From Ichthyophthirius multifiliis (lineage: Eukaryota; Ciliophora; Oligohymenophorea; Hymenostomatida): 64,000 nt of DNA. Position numbers and translations under genes: made by a program. The stretch covers positions 26,020 through 90,019 of the forward strand of contig NW_004087089.1 of NCBI RefSeq assembly GCF_000220395.1, read 5' to 3'. The notes beneath the pieces were generated by a model that was not told the DNA's origin, did no database searches, and saw nothing but the letters and a program-made list of their open reading frames with translations. Position 1 is the first letter of the stretch; each line of letters opens with the position of its first letter. This document shows, one piece after another, positions 27,201 to 40,634 of the stretch.

Positions 27201-29329
27201 TTTTTAATAAAATAGGTGGTAAGCCGTTTATTTTAAGTAAAAAGAAGGTCCAAAAATTTTCCAAAATACCAGATCTAAAGGAAAAAATTGAAAGTCTATA
27301 AAAATATTAAAAGTTTTATAAAAAAGCTTTAGAAGAAAATTCATAAAATATGAACGCTAATGAAATGGATGTAAGAATTATTATGTAAAATATAGTTAAC
27401 TCAGGTTTATATTAAGCCATAAATACTACTGTTAAGGAAAACTGGAGCAGAAGATATATATCGATTACTATTTTATTTATTTTGCTCTTACCTTTTTCTA
27501 TTTTCCATGCAATTAAATACTTTTAAATAGAACTAACTAATGTGATTATAAGTAAAGACTTTGCTTTTAATTTTAAAAATCCTTTCAAAAGAGCAAAAAA
27601 CGCAAAACAATTTTGTGAAGTTTATAAAAATGTGCCTAGTTAAGTTGAGTCAGAAGACTTTTACTTTGATGAGGATGTAGAATAAATTGATTATATTTTA
27701 AAAACAGGAAAAATTTAAGAAAAAAGAATGTAAAAATTTAAAATAAAATTAAATATATATTTTTTATAGAGTTAATAAAAATAAAATGCAACATTAATAT
27801 CAAATTATTTAAATAATCCTGAAAAAATCAAATTTATTGATTTAGAATAAAATATTGACATAAAATAAGAATAAAAATAATTTAATATTTTAAAATATAT
27901 TGATCATATATTTATCTTTAATATGATTTTTTTCTAAATAGGATTATGTGTTGTTTATCCCATATATTTCTTATAATATATTGATAATTGTTCATAAATA
28001 AGTCCTTATTATGATATTCCATTTTACGTATATTCAGTATTTATGACTTTTTTGGAATTTTTAGTTTTATTAAATATACAAGATATTATTTCTTCAAAAT
28101 AAATTTTTAATGTTTAAAGTATAAGTTACTTATTCCATATATATACCTCTTTTATGTCTCGTTATGATATGTATACTGATTTTATTTTTGCTTTAAATAC
28201 ATTTACATGTAATGAATTAAATGCTAGAATCATAGGTATGTCGAATTAATATTAATTTATTAAAAATTTATATTTCTTTTAATAGGTACTATTAGTCTTG
28301 CAATTTTAAGCATTAATTTATTTTTATAAATTTTTAGTTAAATTTGGAATCTTTGGGATATAAGAAAATTAAGGATTAAGAGCCAAGACGGATTTGATAT
28401 TCATAATACTGCTTTCATAAATGAATACACTAAAATTTGTATGATTTAAGAATTTAGTGGATTAGGGTAAATATTAGATAGATTTTCCACTTCTTCTACT
28501 AATGAATTATCTGGATGGTGGGTTCCTTAAAGTATTGAACATATAAAAGTCCCTTAAATGATTATTTCAAAATTCTAAAAAGTTTTTCTTGAAGATATTC
28601 CTTAATTAAGTCTTTTGATTGCTTATAGATTTTCAAGAGGAAATCCTGGAAGCCTAATTTAATGGGAAAATTTAAGAGTATTTTTTTTAAAAAAATTAGT
28701 TTATTTTTTTATAAATATTAAAGGTTATTTTAACTACATGTTTGAACTTGTATAATGGAATGAGTCATGCCTGGACTGCTTGTCCTAGTGCTTTTAAAAC
28801 TTATACTATGCAGGAATATCTTTAATTTAGAAAAGATACAAGATAGCTTTATTAGTTAAAAATCGAAATTGCAAAGGAAGGTTATGATAATGAATAAGAT
28901 GAGGAAGAAATTTTAGATGATGATGCTTTGATTAATGAAAGTCGAAAAAAACAGATTATTTATATTGATATTAAATAAAGTTTAGAATATATAAAATATT
29001 TTAATTAAATAAATAAGATTGACCTTTAAGTTTAAAATAAATAGAATAAAAAAAACCAGAAAAATTAAAAAAACCAAAAGAAAAACACTGGTGGTGGGGA
29101 TTATGATGATAATAAATCCAAAAACAAATCCTAGGCTAAACTCGATTAAAGTTCAAAGGGTGGTTTTGGCTCATAATCTTAGATTTCACATTAAAGCCAT
29201 TAATCCTAAAATAAAAATAAAGTTAATATTATTAATTCGTGGGAATAATTTAAAAAAGAAATGTTTGAATATGTTTTAGAATAATATAATTAATAACAAA
29301 AGGAGAAAGAGAGAAAAACATAATAATGA
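15231..29329 (+). CDS. Giant leucine-rich-repeat protein with C-terminal multi-pass membrane domain
   Basis: One gene spans about 14 kb. The reading frame runs with short GT..AG introns (for example 16848-16925, 18325-18422, 19281-19325, 22573-22721, 27057-27106, 28679-28723) and an intron-free exon of over 4 kb (22722-27056). Start ATG 15231 joins the frame only if the following A8 run is one base shorter. Another break is at the A8 near 16371. Most of the product is degenerate LRR/RNI-like repeats: YLNLSNTGINDNI, YLNLSSTNVNSN, LKGCANITQKGLGYLVD, AMN1-like. A coiled coil lies near 26100-26300. Membrane segments follow: ITILFILLLPFSIFHA (27465), MIFFQIGLCVVYPIYF, FMTFLEFLVLL, and ISLAILSINLFLQIF (28287). 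Then come FLEDIPQLSLL, an acidic DEEEILDDD stretch and a Ser/Gln/Gly-rich tail ending at TGA 29327-29329. The function is unknown. It could instead be two fused models, but I saw no internal stop/start boundary. Confidence 0.75.
22591..22649. repeat. Intronic 30-bp tandem repeat
   Basis: A T-rich unit containing tggtttaaactaattttt occurs twice at 30-bp spacing inside the 149-nt intron 22573-22721. A third, diverged copy (aaaactaattttttaat) follows. Confidence 0.8.
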
Positions 29330-29802
29330 TAAAGATTAAAAATAATAAAATATTATAATACGTATATTAAAATTAAGATGATAATATATATTTAAAATAT
29401 TTATCTTTATAAAAAATAAGCATTTTTTAAAAAATATTAATTTAAAAAAAATGAAATTATAATTATAAATATGTATAATATAAAACCTTTTTCAAAAAAA
29501 AAATAGCATTATAAAAATGTAATTATTTCTATATAAAAATATTTTTTAAAAGAAATAATAATAAAAAAATTATTAGCTTCTTTTTTAATAATATTATAAT
29601 ATCTTATTCAATGCTTTTTTTATTTAGTTTTTTAAAATTAAATATAAAAAATATTATAATTTAATAAAAAAAAGTACATTTTATTTTTTACATTAAAAAT
29701 AATTCAAACAAATTTTATTCAAAAGTTAAAAGAAGATAATATATTCTATATTTAAATAATAATATTTTATATATATAATATTAAAAAAGCAAAACAAATC
29801 CT
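29330..29802. other. Spacer between convergent LRR genes
   Basis: A 473-bp AT-rich interval holds the 3' ends of both LRR genes. No hairpin or polyadenylation-type signal could be singled out in this composition. Confidence 0.5.
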
Positions 29803-32800
29803 TCAAATATATAAATCCCATAGAGTATATAAAAAATTATAATGCAATTAAGGCACAATATGATACTAAGCTGCTATAATCTACAAAATAGTAACAAAAG
29901 TTTTAGAAATTGGATTAATAAAAGGTGAATATCTATCTTTCCATTATTAATTAATAATTTAAAAAGTTTGCAACTACTAACATAGTTCAATATTGACTTC
30001 CGCCAATGCATATAATCCTAAAGAAATTTACCTATCAAATCCATTATCATTTTCCCCTATAGATATTTAAATCCTTTTAAGATTTTTCGAGTTTCTAATA
30101 CATTAAGCAATATTAATAATAGTCTATTTATCATCAATATCATTCATTTAAATTCCCAAAACCACATTTTTAATCTAAGGCAATCCAAAAATACTTTCGC
30201 TTAACCTTATGCAGCCTAAATTTCCAAATTAATTTTCGAATCCTCCTAAAACAAAAGCTTTTAAATTTTTACAACTTTTTAGTTTTTCTGCCAATAAACT
30301 CGCAGTCTAAATCCCGCTTTGGTTTTATCCTATATAACATTTTAAAATTTTCATGCTTTCTTTATTTTCTATACAATAAGGTATTTATAACATTGTTTAT
30401 GTGTTTAATTAACATTCTTATAAAGAAATTTCTAATTATTTTACGTTTTTAGCAAATCCAACTCCTTTCATTAAAGCTTCTAGCCCTTCCTATGTAATAT
30501 TTTGATTATTATGTAAATTTATATATATATAATTCAAACAATTCCCATTTTTCATAAAAAAATCGCCCAATTTAATTAATGAGTTTTACTAAATATCATT
30601 ATTATTTAAATGTAATTCACACTTTTATAATTATTTTAAGTGTAAAAGTCCTTTAGAAAGGGATTCTAAGCCTTATTCTCTTATATTAGACCCACTAAAA
30701 TTAAGTTTTAAGTCTATAAGTCTTTATAAATTGTAAAAACTAAAGCTTAAGGTTACAGGAGCAAAAGATCCTATATGATTATCACCTAAATATACATGAA
30801 GTTTTTTTAATTTTATTAATTCTTGGATTGCTAGGCAAAGTTTTTCCGCTATACAAGGTATCATTTCACATTTTTATAGACTAATATCTAATATTTTTAA
30901 ATTTTTCATAAATGAAATTGCCTATCCTAAGTATATGCCTCCATAGTCGTTTATTTCGTTTTGGTCAAAACTTATGTCTAAACTTATTAAGTATTGCTTT
31001 TTTAAAAGGGAAAAGCATAACTCTTACATTCCTTCAGTTCGTATTCCACAATTTGCTATGTATAAATTTAATATTTAAAGTTAGTTCATTATACTTATGC
31101 CTTAAGACAATTCAAATATATGCTTATCTAGTTATTATATTGACTATTTTTATTATTATTATTTTTGTTAAAAAAAAAAAAATATTTATAAATTAAAATT
31201 CATTTTTTTAAAAACGTTAAAAATAAAGATAAATGTATCAAATTTTAAAATCCTTGCATTCCTTTATATAAAGTTTCTATTTATTGAATATTCTCCAAAT
31301 GACAGTCGTTAAATTTTAAATGTAAACTTTAAAGATTTAAATTATATAAGGCAATCCCTAATTCATCTACATTATATACTAGTTCTTTTGTTTTTGATAT
31401 TGATATTCCTAATGATTATAGATATTTATTTACTCTTATAAATTTAGATAATCTTTCAAAAGAAATGGATGTGTTTTCGTCAAAATTAAAGTCTATATTT
31501 CTTAATTATTTTAATTATAAATAATTAAAAAGAATATTTATTTAATTTGCATCTATTCTGCATTCATCCATCGTTAACGTAAATTCATTTATATTGAAAT
31601 AATATTAAGATATTATATTTGAGAATTATTTAAAATAATCATCGTGTATTGATTAGTTACATATAAATATGTATAAACTGGTCATATTTTTCAAATATTA
31701 TTATTAATTTCCTGTAAATAATAATAAAAATAAACAAACTAATTAAAATTTAAATCCAGAAGAAAGAAAATTAAGCTCCAAATATTTCAATTATGGCAAA
31801 TATATATTTTATTGTTAATAATAATCAAAGAAACTTTAATAATTAAATTCTATTAAATCAGTTTAATCAAATTCTAATTACAAATGTTCTAATAAAACTA
31901 AGTTTTAAAGATTTGTAAGCTTTTTTTTTTTCATAAAAAAAAAAATGGATATTTAATTTTGTGTTTTTAAATATTTAATTTTATTTATATATACTTTTAA
32001 TATTAAAAATCAAATTTATTATTTCTTTTTAAATTTTTTTTTTTTTTAAATTTTTTTTTAATTTTTTTTTTTTTTTTATTATTTACTAATTTTTAAATTT
32101 AATTCTATTTAATAGCAGCTCTATTATATATATAGACAAACTTATTCAAATTTTTCATTTAAGAAACTGCAGTAGTAAAATTCTCATAAAAAGAATCTAA
32201 AAGATGACACCCTGAAAGATTAATTTCAAAAACTTTAAGATTAGAAAATTTTAAAAAAACTTATGAAAAATCTCTTTATTAATAAAAATCTAATCTCATA
32301 TCGTTTTTACTTAAATTAAGTTTTAAATTTTAAACATTTAAATGATCTAAAACAGAATTTTCTAAGAAATTCTATAAAACAAGGAAATTCAATTTACATC
32401 TAAAAAAAGTAAGGCATATATTATTAAAATTAAATTTGGGAATATTTTAAATGCAATTGTTTACATTTATTTATTTGTCTTCAAAATTTAATTCTATTTC
32501 TTTCAATTTATTTTATTAACTTAAAAAAAGCCTTAATTGTTCCAAATTTTCTATATAATTATTCAGTAAGCCTAAATCTATTACTTATAATTTTTAAGAA
32601 TGCATCAAATTTTTAAATAAATGGTTTAAACCAGCATTTTCTATTCTTATATTATTCAAATACAATTGTAAATTTTTCAGATTATATTTATAATTTAAAC
32701 CTTCACAAAATAAAAAAAAACTTTTCATATTTAATTACATATCCTAAAAACTTAAACATAAAGATTTTAACTCATTTTGGTGTTTTAATCCTTCTCCTAT

Positions 32801-34663
32801 ATATTAAGTCATATTATATTAATTATTTTCATCTAAAATTAATTGAAAAGTTTCTAAAAAACCAATACTATTAAGTAAATTTCGAATGTAAATTCCACTT
32901 TAATCACTTAAATAGCAATCTAATAATCCTAATGATAAACCTTTTGTATATTTATATATATATATGTATATAATATTTTTTATAATTTACTTTATAGATT
33001 ATAAAATTATGATAACGTATTGCATAATAAAAGAATTTATTAATCTTCAATATTATCATTTTTCCATATTTATAATTAAAATTTATTAACTTTATCTTTA
33101 AATCTTAAAAAATGCTAACACATAAGTTCAAATTATTACTTTTCGATATTACATGATTAAAAAGAAAGCCCTAGAGAATATATATTAGGAAAATAATCAT
33201 CTAAAAATTCAAACAAAATATTCAAATCTAAATCATAAATTAAGTTACAATCTAGATTTAGGAAAATTTTTTTCAAAGTATTATTTATTTAAGGTATTTA
33301 TATTTTATTTTCCTGAAATATACGAGTTTGCTAAAAACACGATTTTAAATTTAAATTTAATTTAATTAAATTTTTGAGTGAAAAAAAAGAAATAATTATA
33401 TTTTGAAACTATTTTGGAGTTATTTTTATATTTACAAAACTTAAATTTAAAAAAAGAATATTTTAATAAAAGTTTTTCATAGATTTATCAAATTAATTGA
33501 TTATTTTTTTATCACAATATTAATTGAATTTAATGTTAATATGTTTTACTTAATTTTTTTTCTCGTTTAGTATTTCTTTTAATTATAAAACATTTATTTC
33601 TCCATCTAAATTTATGCTTTAAAATTTTAAATATTATTTATATTTTTTAATGTATTCTTAACATATTTAATGACATTTTTATAAATCATTATTATTAATA
33701 ATTAATTCTTGTAATAATTCTTATAATAAATCTTATTTTTGTGATGGGTTTTCTTGCTAATCGTTTAAATATTATTTTTGTATATTTTTAAATTGCTATT
33801 TTTGTTTTTCGATGTATTTTTATTGTTTTTTATTACTTTTAGATTATTTTATATCTTACTTATGCTCATTTTAATTTATCTAATTATTTTTTCTTTTAGA
33901 ACTAAATTATAATCTATATAATATGAATATATATTATAAAAAATATACATATGTATTTTTATAATATTATTTTTTACCCAATTTTTTATATTTTTTTATG
34001 TTTTCCAGTTTTTTTAAATAAAACTGTTTTTTTGTCTTTTACAAGGAGGTTAAGTTCTTACTATTTATTTTCATTTAATTTTTCAATTTGTTTTATTGCA
34101 AATAAGAATATATCTTATTTTTTGCTAGTTAAATCTTTTTTTTATATTTAGCTTAATGCACATAATATAATCTTTTGAATACAATTACTATATTAGTAAT
34201 TTTCTAAATTTTATTATGCTTAAAAAATTAAAGGATTCCATAATATTTCAGTTCCCTTTTAAACAAATAATAGATTTTATTTAGATTAGAAAGTAATATT
34301 CAATTCTTGAAATTATTTTAAATCATTTATCATTTAGCAAACCCATTTTATTATATTAAATGAATTAACATTTTAATAATCTATTTAGCTAGAGTAATTT
34401 TAAGTTATTATTTAAAACTGATTTTTGCTTTCTAATATTTGATATAGAATTAATAAATTATTAAAAAATTTTTAATTTTGTTTCATAGTTTTTATATTCT
34501 TTATAAATTATTCATCATTCTAATCACGAATTTGTATAGTTATCTAAGTATATTTCTTATTTATTTAATCTTTTACTTAAAGTGTTTTTATGGTTAAATT
34601 ATTAAAAGAAAATAAATCTTTTGTAGGGTCTTATATTAAATTTTAAAGAAAATAATTTTCCAT
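29803..34663 (-). CDS. Large leucine-rich-repeat protein, convergent to the giant LRR gene
   Basis: ATG at 34663 starts MENYFLQNLIQDPTKDLF. A Lys/Gln-rich N-terminal third follows, then dense LRR/RNI-type repeats: LVYNVDELGIALYNLNLQSL, LKFNDCHLENIQQ, LKLNFSGSNIREQGLESLSK, HLNNNDIQQNSL, NITQEGLEALMKG. The pattern 'L..L.L.L..N.I...G...L...L' repeats about every 25-35 residues, and the last readable block ends FLYTLWDLYI before TGA at 29805-29803. Introns include 33948-33914 and one near 33000-32950. The interval 32100-31920 is probably intronic T-rich DNA, and phases there are not resolved. I see no multi-pass membrane domain, unlike the plus-strand neighbour. The shared LRR style and tail-to-tail arrangement suggest a related pair. 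The function is unknown. Confidence 0.72.
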
Positions 34664-35780
34664 ATATAATAATATTTATTTATTTTTAAAATTTTTGTAA
34701 AAATAAAAAAGTAATTTTAAATTTTTTATTTTTTTTTGTTTTGAAAAAAAGAAATAATTAATAATATTTTTTTAATAAAATAATTATAAATAAAAAACTA
34801 AATGAATGTTTATTATTATTATAAAAGAGTTTATTTTTTTAAAAAAAATTTAGCTTTTTAATTTAACCAATATTTTTCAAATTTTATTTTTATTTAAATT
34901 ATTTTTTTTTTTCGTAATTATTATTATATAAAATTGTTTTTACTTTTTAAAAAATATTTATTAAATATTTTAATTTTTTTTTTTTAATTAATAATATAAA
35001 AAAATTATTAACATTTTATTTATTAATTAAATAAATGTTTATGAATAAATAAATTTTATTTTATTATTAAATATTTTTTTTTTATTTATTTATTCAAATA
35101 ATTAAAATAAAAATATTTAAGTTTATATAATGAAAGTTAAGACGAATAAAATATTTATTTATCAATTTTCTTATAAAAATTATTACAAATACTTTAATTA
35201 TAAAATAATTTATTATTTTGCTTTATTTTTAACTATAATATAATTGGCATCTTAAATTATTGTATTTCGTTTATTTATTTGTATTATATTCTTTTATAAA
35301 TAAAAATTAAAATGTAGTATTATATATTTTTACAATTTCAATGATAAATATATTTAAGAAAAAAATAATTTATAATAAAACTTAATTATTTAAATATATA
35401 TTTTTTTTTACTTTTTTCTTTTTCAATTTTGTTTTTTATATATTTATTATATAAAATATGTACCTTTTTTATACAAATTCTACGTATATATAACATATGA
35501 ATATCTTATAATCTAATATATTGCGTCAATATAATCATCATAATTAATACGTAATGTAAATTTAAAATTAAAAATTGTAAAAATATATATATTTTATTAG
35601 AAAAAATATATGTAATTTTCTAAAAAAAAAATTTAATTTTTCTAATATAAGTCAACAAAAACCAAAAACTATATTTATTTTTTAATATATTAATATTAAA
35701 AAATAAAAAAATATTAAATAAAAGTAAAAAAAAGAAAAGAAAAGAAAATTAAAAAAAATAAAAGAAAAGAATAAAATAAA
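34664..35780. other. Divergent intergenic region
   Basis: Extremely AT-rich (long A and T runs) between the minus-strand LRR start and the hydrolase start. It would have to contain the promoters of both genes. No specific motif is recognisable. Confidence 0.5.
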
Positions 35781-37258
35781 ATGAAAAAAAATATGTATGA
35801 TTCATTAAAAAATAGTGCAACTAATCTTAAAACAAATTCCACAAATACTCCATTCGATTCAGCCTAAAATCTACAAAACCAAAAGCCTTATTTTACAAAA
35901 TTAAATAGGTCAAATTCATTAATAAATCCTTCCATAAAATTTTTCAATCAAGATTTGAATTAATAATATTAACAAGATTCTAGCAAATTTATTTGCAAAT
36001 TATAATACCCTTAATATACAGTAGAAAGAAAATTTATAAAAACAAATACAACAGGAATTAAATTATACTACACTAATTTTCGTCCAATTGCAGAAAAAAA
36101 CTCAGAAGCATAAATTTTAATAATTCATGGTTTATATGAACATTCTGGCCTATATATAAATGTTTTTAAATTATTAATCTTTTATTTATTTTATTTTAAT
36201 TAAAGTTCGCTGATTATTTTGCAAAATAAGGTTTTTAAGTCCATATATATGACTAAAGGGGATATGGATATTCTTCAGGAATTTCAAGAAATATGTCCAC
36301 TGAAGAATTTTAATAAGATCTCACTATTATATTATAAAATATAGATAAAGAACTTCCTTTATACGTATATAGCCATAGTAGTGGTGTTATTAATTTATTA
36401 AGTTATCTTATTATGAATCCCTAAATTTAAGTCAATGGAATTATTGGTTTGAATTCGTTTTTAGATGTTCCAAAATAATTTAAAATGAATTTTTTTAGGA
36501 AACTTATATCCAAAACAGCATTAATATTTTATGAAGTAATTTTTAAGAATTTATATAAATATAATATAATATGAAATTTATTTATAATATATTTTTCTAT
36601 TATTATTATAAAATTATAAAAATTTATATTATTTAAATATATTTTTTTATTTATTAATTATTTTTAATTTTAATAAATAAAGGATATAATTATAAATAGT
36701 AAAATAAACTTATCTGCATTATGTAAAAATAGTTACCATATAAAAAAAATAATTAAAGATTATAATATTATGCCACATTTAACTTTAAGAATGGCTTTAT
36801 CATTAGTAGATACTTCCTAATATGTGAGTAGAAATGCCTAATATATAAAAACTCCAATATGTTTAATGCATGGAAAGGATGATGTAATAAGTAAATATAA
36901 GAACACATAAATATTATATAACTTGGTTTAATCTAATATAAAAACAAAAATTGAAATTGAAGGAGGATTACATTAGCCCCATTTAGATACAAATTATGAA
37001 GCTATACATTAAAGAATTTTGGATTGGATTTTAAATTAAAATGAAAAGGCTAAACCTTTATTAAAGGATTTTTAATTAAAAAATACTTAATTTGGATTAA
37101 AAAATAAATTTAAATAAAATACTAGTAAATATATTTTATTAATAATACTTGGATTTATAATTGTTTACCTAAATAATAATTGTAAATATTCTTAAAATTT
37201 AAAAAGGTTTAAATGCTTTCTAATATATTTCCTTATTAAGAACAAAAATAAATGCTGA
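35781..37258 (+). CDS. Alpha/beta hydrolase, monoacylglycerol-lipase-like, with C-terminal membrane anchor
   Basis: Exons 35781-36161, 36206-36535 and 36683-37258 (introns 44 and 147 nt) give exactly 429 codons, 428 aa. The fold landmarks are present. The oxyanion strand is ILIIHGLYEHSG near residue 115. HIYDQRGYGYSSG follows. The nucleophile elbow is YVYSHSSGV, Ser185 at the catalytic position. The Asp region is CLMHGKDD, and the His is in GGLHQPHL. This order matches the Hydrolase_4/monoglyceride lipase group, which releases fatty acids from monoacylglycerols or lysolipids. The elbow is SHSSG rather than the usual GHSMG/GxSxG. Residues 1-80 are a Ser/Asn/Gln-rich extension. Near the C-terminus YILLIILGFIIVYL is a likely membrane anchor followed by a basic tail. 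Confidence 0.9.
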
Positions 37259-37835
37259 AAATTGAAAATATTTTATAATAATATATATTCATATTTTATA
37301 TAAAAAACTATAATAAACTATCTGTAAAATACTTTTTTAATATTTATTTATTTATATTTTTTTGTGTTTTCAATATTTATATTAATATTATTTAAATTTT
37401 TTGTAAATATATATTTTTTAAATGTATTTATAAAAAAATACAAAAAACATATAATTTTAGAAATTAATAATTAATAAAAATAATAATTTCTTTTAAAAAA
37501 ATTAATAATTAATAATTAAAAATTAAAATAATAATTTTATTTTTAAAAGTTATTATTTTGATTTTGTAACTTTTAATTTTCAGTATATATAAATGGAAAA
37601 CATATTAATAAATATTTTAAAATACAATATTAAAAATTACGAATTCATTTCTATTTAATTTCTAAATTTTTTTTAAAAAATAATTATGAAATATATAAAA
37701 TGCTAAAAAACAAAAAAATAAACTTCATTTAAAATATTTTAATAAAATTTACAAATAATCATGTAATATTATATATATATATATATTTATTTAATTTAAT
37801 TTATTTAAAATAAAAATAAAATATATTTTTTAATT
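37259..37835. other. Intergenic, nothing recognised
   Basis: AT-rich spacer between two same-strand genes, with a short TA tract near 37770. Confidence 0.5.
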
Positions 37836-40399
37836 ATGAAATCAAATAGTCTATTTACTTAAAGATTTTAAACTGTATAATAATTCATTCCTTAAGAAAA
37901 AATCATAAAAGTAAAAATAAGACAAAATAAAATGAATATTTAAAAATGCATTATTTTATATATTAGTATCGGGAGAATATGTTCCTGAAACTAAATATAA
38001 TGAAATACCTATTAAAAATTTAAATTTGGTTGAATATTAGAAGAAGAAGGTTCCATATGACAATTTAAAAGCTAAATTAATAAATATAGATTTATGTAAA
38101 ATTGATTAATAGCAAGAAAAAATGTAAAATAGTTTCGAGGCAAACTGTTTATATTTATCAAGCTCTTAAAACAATTTAAATTTAATAAATAATAAATATA
38201 AAAACGAAGTTGCGTGTAAGAGTAATAATTAAATTTAAATAGGGAGTAACATGAAAAAAAATAATTAAAGTTAGAAATAATAGAAACATTTGCAAAATTT
38301 TTCGAATTCAATATCTATAACGTGTTAGCCAAATATTATATGTAAAACTGTTTATGAAGATAAAAATAATAAAAAGAAAAAAAATATAATTAATATAATG
38401 TAAATTGAAAATAAATAATAAAAAGGATATATGAGCCAAAAAAATAGCAAACAATATATTGAAAATGACTTAAATTATCTTAATAAAAATAATATAAAAA
38501 ATATAAATTAATTTACAATTATTTAAAACAATTCTTTAAATTTAAAATTATATTAAGGAAAGGAGTTAGAACAAAAACAAAAAAGCATAGAAAATATTGA
38601 AAAAAAATACAAAATTTTATAAATAATCCTATATAAATTTAAACAAGAAATGAAAGGGCATAAAATATTAACGATTATTTTATTAAAAAAGAAGAAAATA
38701 TAACAAAAAAGATATTCTATAATAAAAATGATAATAATATAAATGATAAAAACGATAAAAATTATAAAAATGATAGAAATAATAAAAATGATAAACAAGA
38801 TAAAAATTAGACAATAAATAATATAAATTAAAATATATTTAATTAATAAAATATTTAAAATAATAATAATCTTAATAATATTAATAATAATTATAATAAT
38901 AATTTTTCAATGTAAAATTAATCTTAACAAATTAATATCAATTATTAAACATAATACCAATACATGAATGAAAATATAAAATAAAATATGTTATTCGAAA
39001 GTAATAATTTAAATAATATTTAAATTTAAAACATATTATAATAATAAAAACTATAAAATAATAAAAAACTCTCTAATTAATTTACTAATTATTTTAATTA
39101 AAATTAAAATAATAATACAAATTCAAATAATAATTAACTTAATATTAATTAAAAATAAATTGGAATAGAATTATATAATATTATTTCGAATATAGGATAA
39201 GGTAGTTATGGAAATATTTATCTTGTTTAACATAAAAATAATAAAAAATACTACGCTATGAAAGTCCTAAATAAAGAGCAATTAATAAGTTAATTATTTT
39301 TTATATATAATTATACATTTTATAATTAAAATAATTTTTAAATAACTTTTTTAAAAAATAAATGTAAATTTATAATATTATTTTTTACTTTTTTAGATAA
39401 AAATATGGTCAAATATGCAATAACTGAAAAGAATGTAATGCGTAAATGTAATTCTCCTTTTGTTGTAAAAATTTATCATGCATTTTAAACCGATAAATAT
39501 TTAATAATAATTATTGATTATTGTCCAGGAGGTGATTTGTATTAGTATTTAATGGAATAAAAAAGGTTTATTTATATTTAAATATATAATTTTAATAATA
39601 CTATATTTTTATTAAGATTTGATGAATAACTATCACTCAAATATTTATGTGAAGTATTAATAGCTGTAGAAGAACTTCATTGTAACAATATAATATATAG
39701 AGATATGAAACCTGAGAATATAGTTTTGTCAACAGATGGACATATAAAATTAATTGATTTTGGGTTATCTAAAGAATGTAATGGAATAGGAGTAGCTTCT
39801 ACTTTTTGTGGGTCTGCAGTTTATTTAGCACCTGAAGTAATTAGTAAAAAAGGACATAATAAATCGGTGGATTGGTATTAATTTGGAATTTTGGCTTATG
39901 AATTGATGGTAGGACATCCTCCTTTTAACTAAATGGAAAGAAAACAATTATACTATAATATTTAAAATAGTAAAGTAGAGTTTCCCGACTTTTTGTCTGA
40001 AAATGCTAAATTATTAATTTAATAAGTTATTTATTTTATTTTTTAACTTGTTTTTTAAATATAAAAAATAGCTTTTAAATAAAAATCCAGATGAAAGGTT
40101 AGGAGCAGGTAAAAATGATGCTTAAGAAATAAAAAATCATATTTTTTTTAAAAATGTCAATTGGTTTGATGTATAATAAAAGTAAATAAATGATTTCAAT
40201 AATTTTTTATATTATAATAAAAGTTATTTGTAAAATATTTTTATTTTTTAAATTTTATAGATTCTTTGAACTTCCAAAACCTTAATGTAAGTAAATGTTT
40301 GAAAATAAAATTGAAATAGACCTTAATTAAAATACTTTAAAATAAAATAATTTTATTGCTAATTGGTATTATTTAAATGAAGAAGAATTAATAATGTGA
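37836..40399 (+). CDS. AGC-family serine/threonine protein kinase
   Basis: The long N-terminal half is Asn/Gln/Lys-rich low complexity. The catalytic domain begins IGIELYNIISNIGQGSYG near 39165, with YYAMKVLNKEQL (ATP lysine), HCNNIIYRDMKPEN, IKLIDFGLSKE, the activation segment STFCGSAVYLAPEV, VDWYQFGILAYELMVG and NPDERLGAG. The 'TFCGS..YLAPE' segment plus 'RLGAG' and the C-terminal tail (FFELPKP, then NFIANWYYL) identify the AGC group, near S6K, Akt or PKA. Introns 39289-39396, 39566-39616, 40026-40071 and 40182-40260 are well supported by joined frames. The frame shifts once in an A8 run near 38605. The first exon (ATG 37836) does not join in phase. So the N-terminus is provisional while the kinase domain is secure. 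No PH or cyclic-nucleotide domain is visible. Confidence 0.9.
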
Positions 40400-40634
40400 A
40401 ATGCTTAAAAATCTATCGAAAATTAACTTTTATAAATTATTATGAATACATTAAAAGAGAATCAAAAAAAATATATATATATTATTATAAAAACTTATTA
40501 ATTTATATTTTTAATAAAAAAAAAATTAATTTTTTTTAAATATTTCTTTTTTGTTAATATAATATGAATATAAATATTTTATTTTAAAATAATAATAAGA
40601 CTTTAAATATATTATATTTAGAAATAAAGTTTAT
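40400..40634. other. Spacer between convergent genes
   Basis: 235 bp of AT-rich DNA between the AGC kinase stop and the stop of the Gln-rich gene. Nothing specific is seen. Confidence 0.5.

Noticed and set aside
29019-29279. Plus-strand frame of 86 codons, very basic
   Set aside because: Out of frame with the LRR gene tail (NTGGGDYDDNKS...), which reads naturally through to the TGA at 29329.
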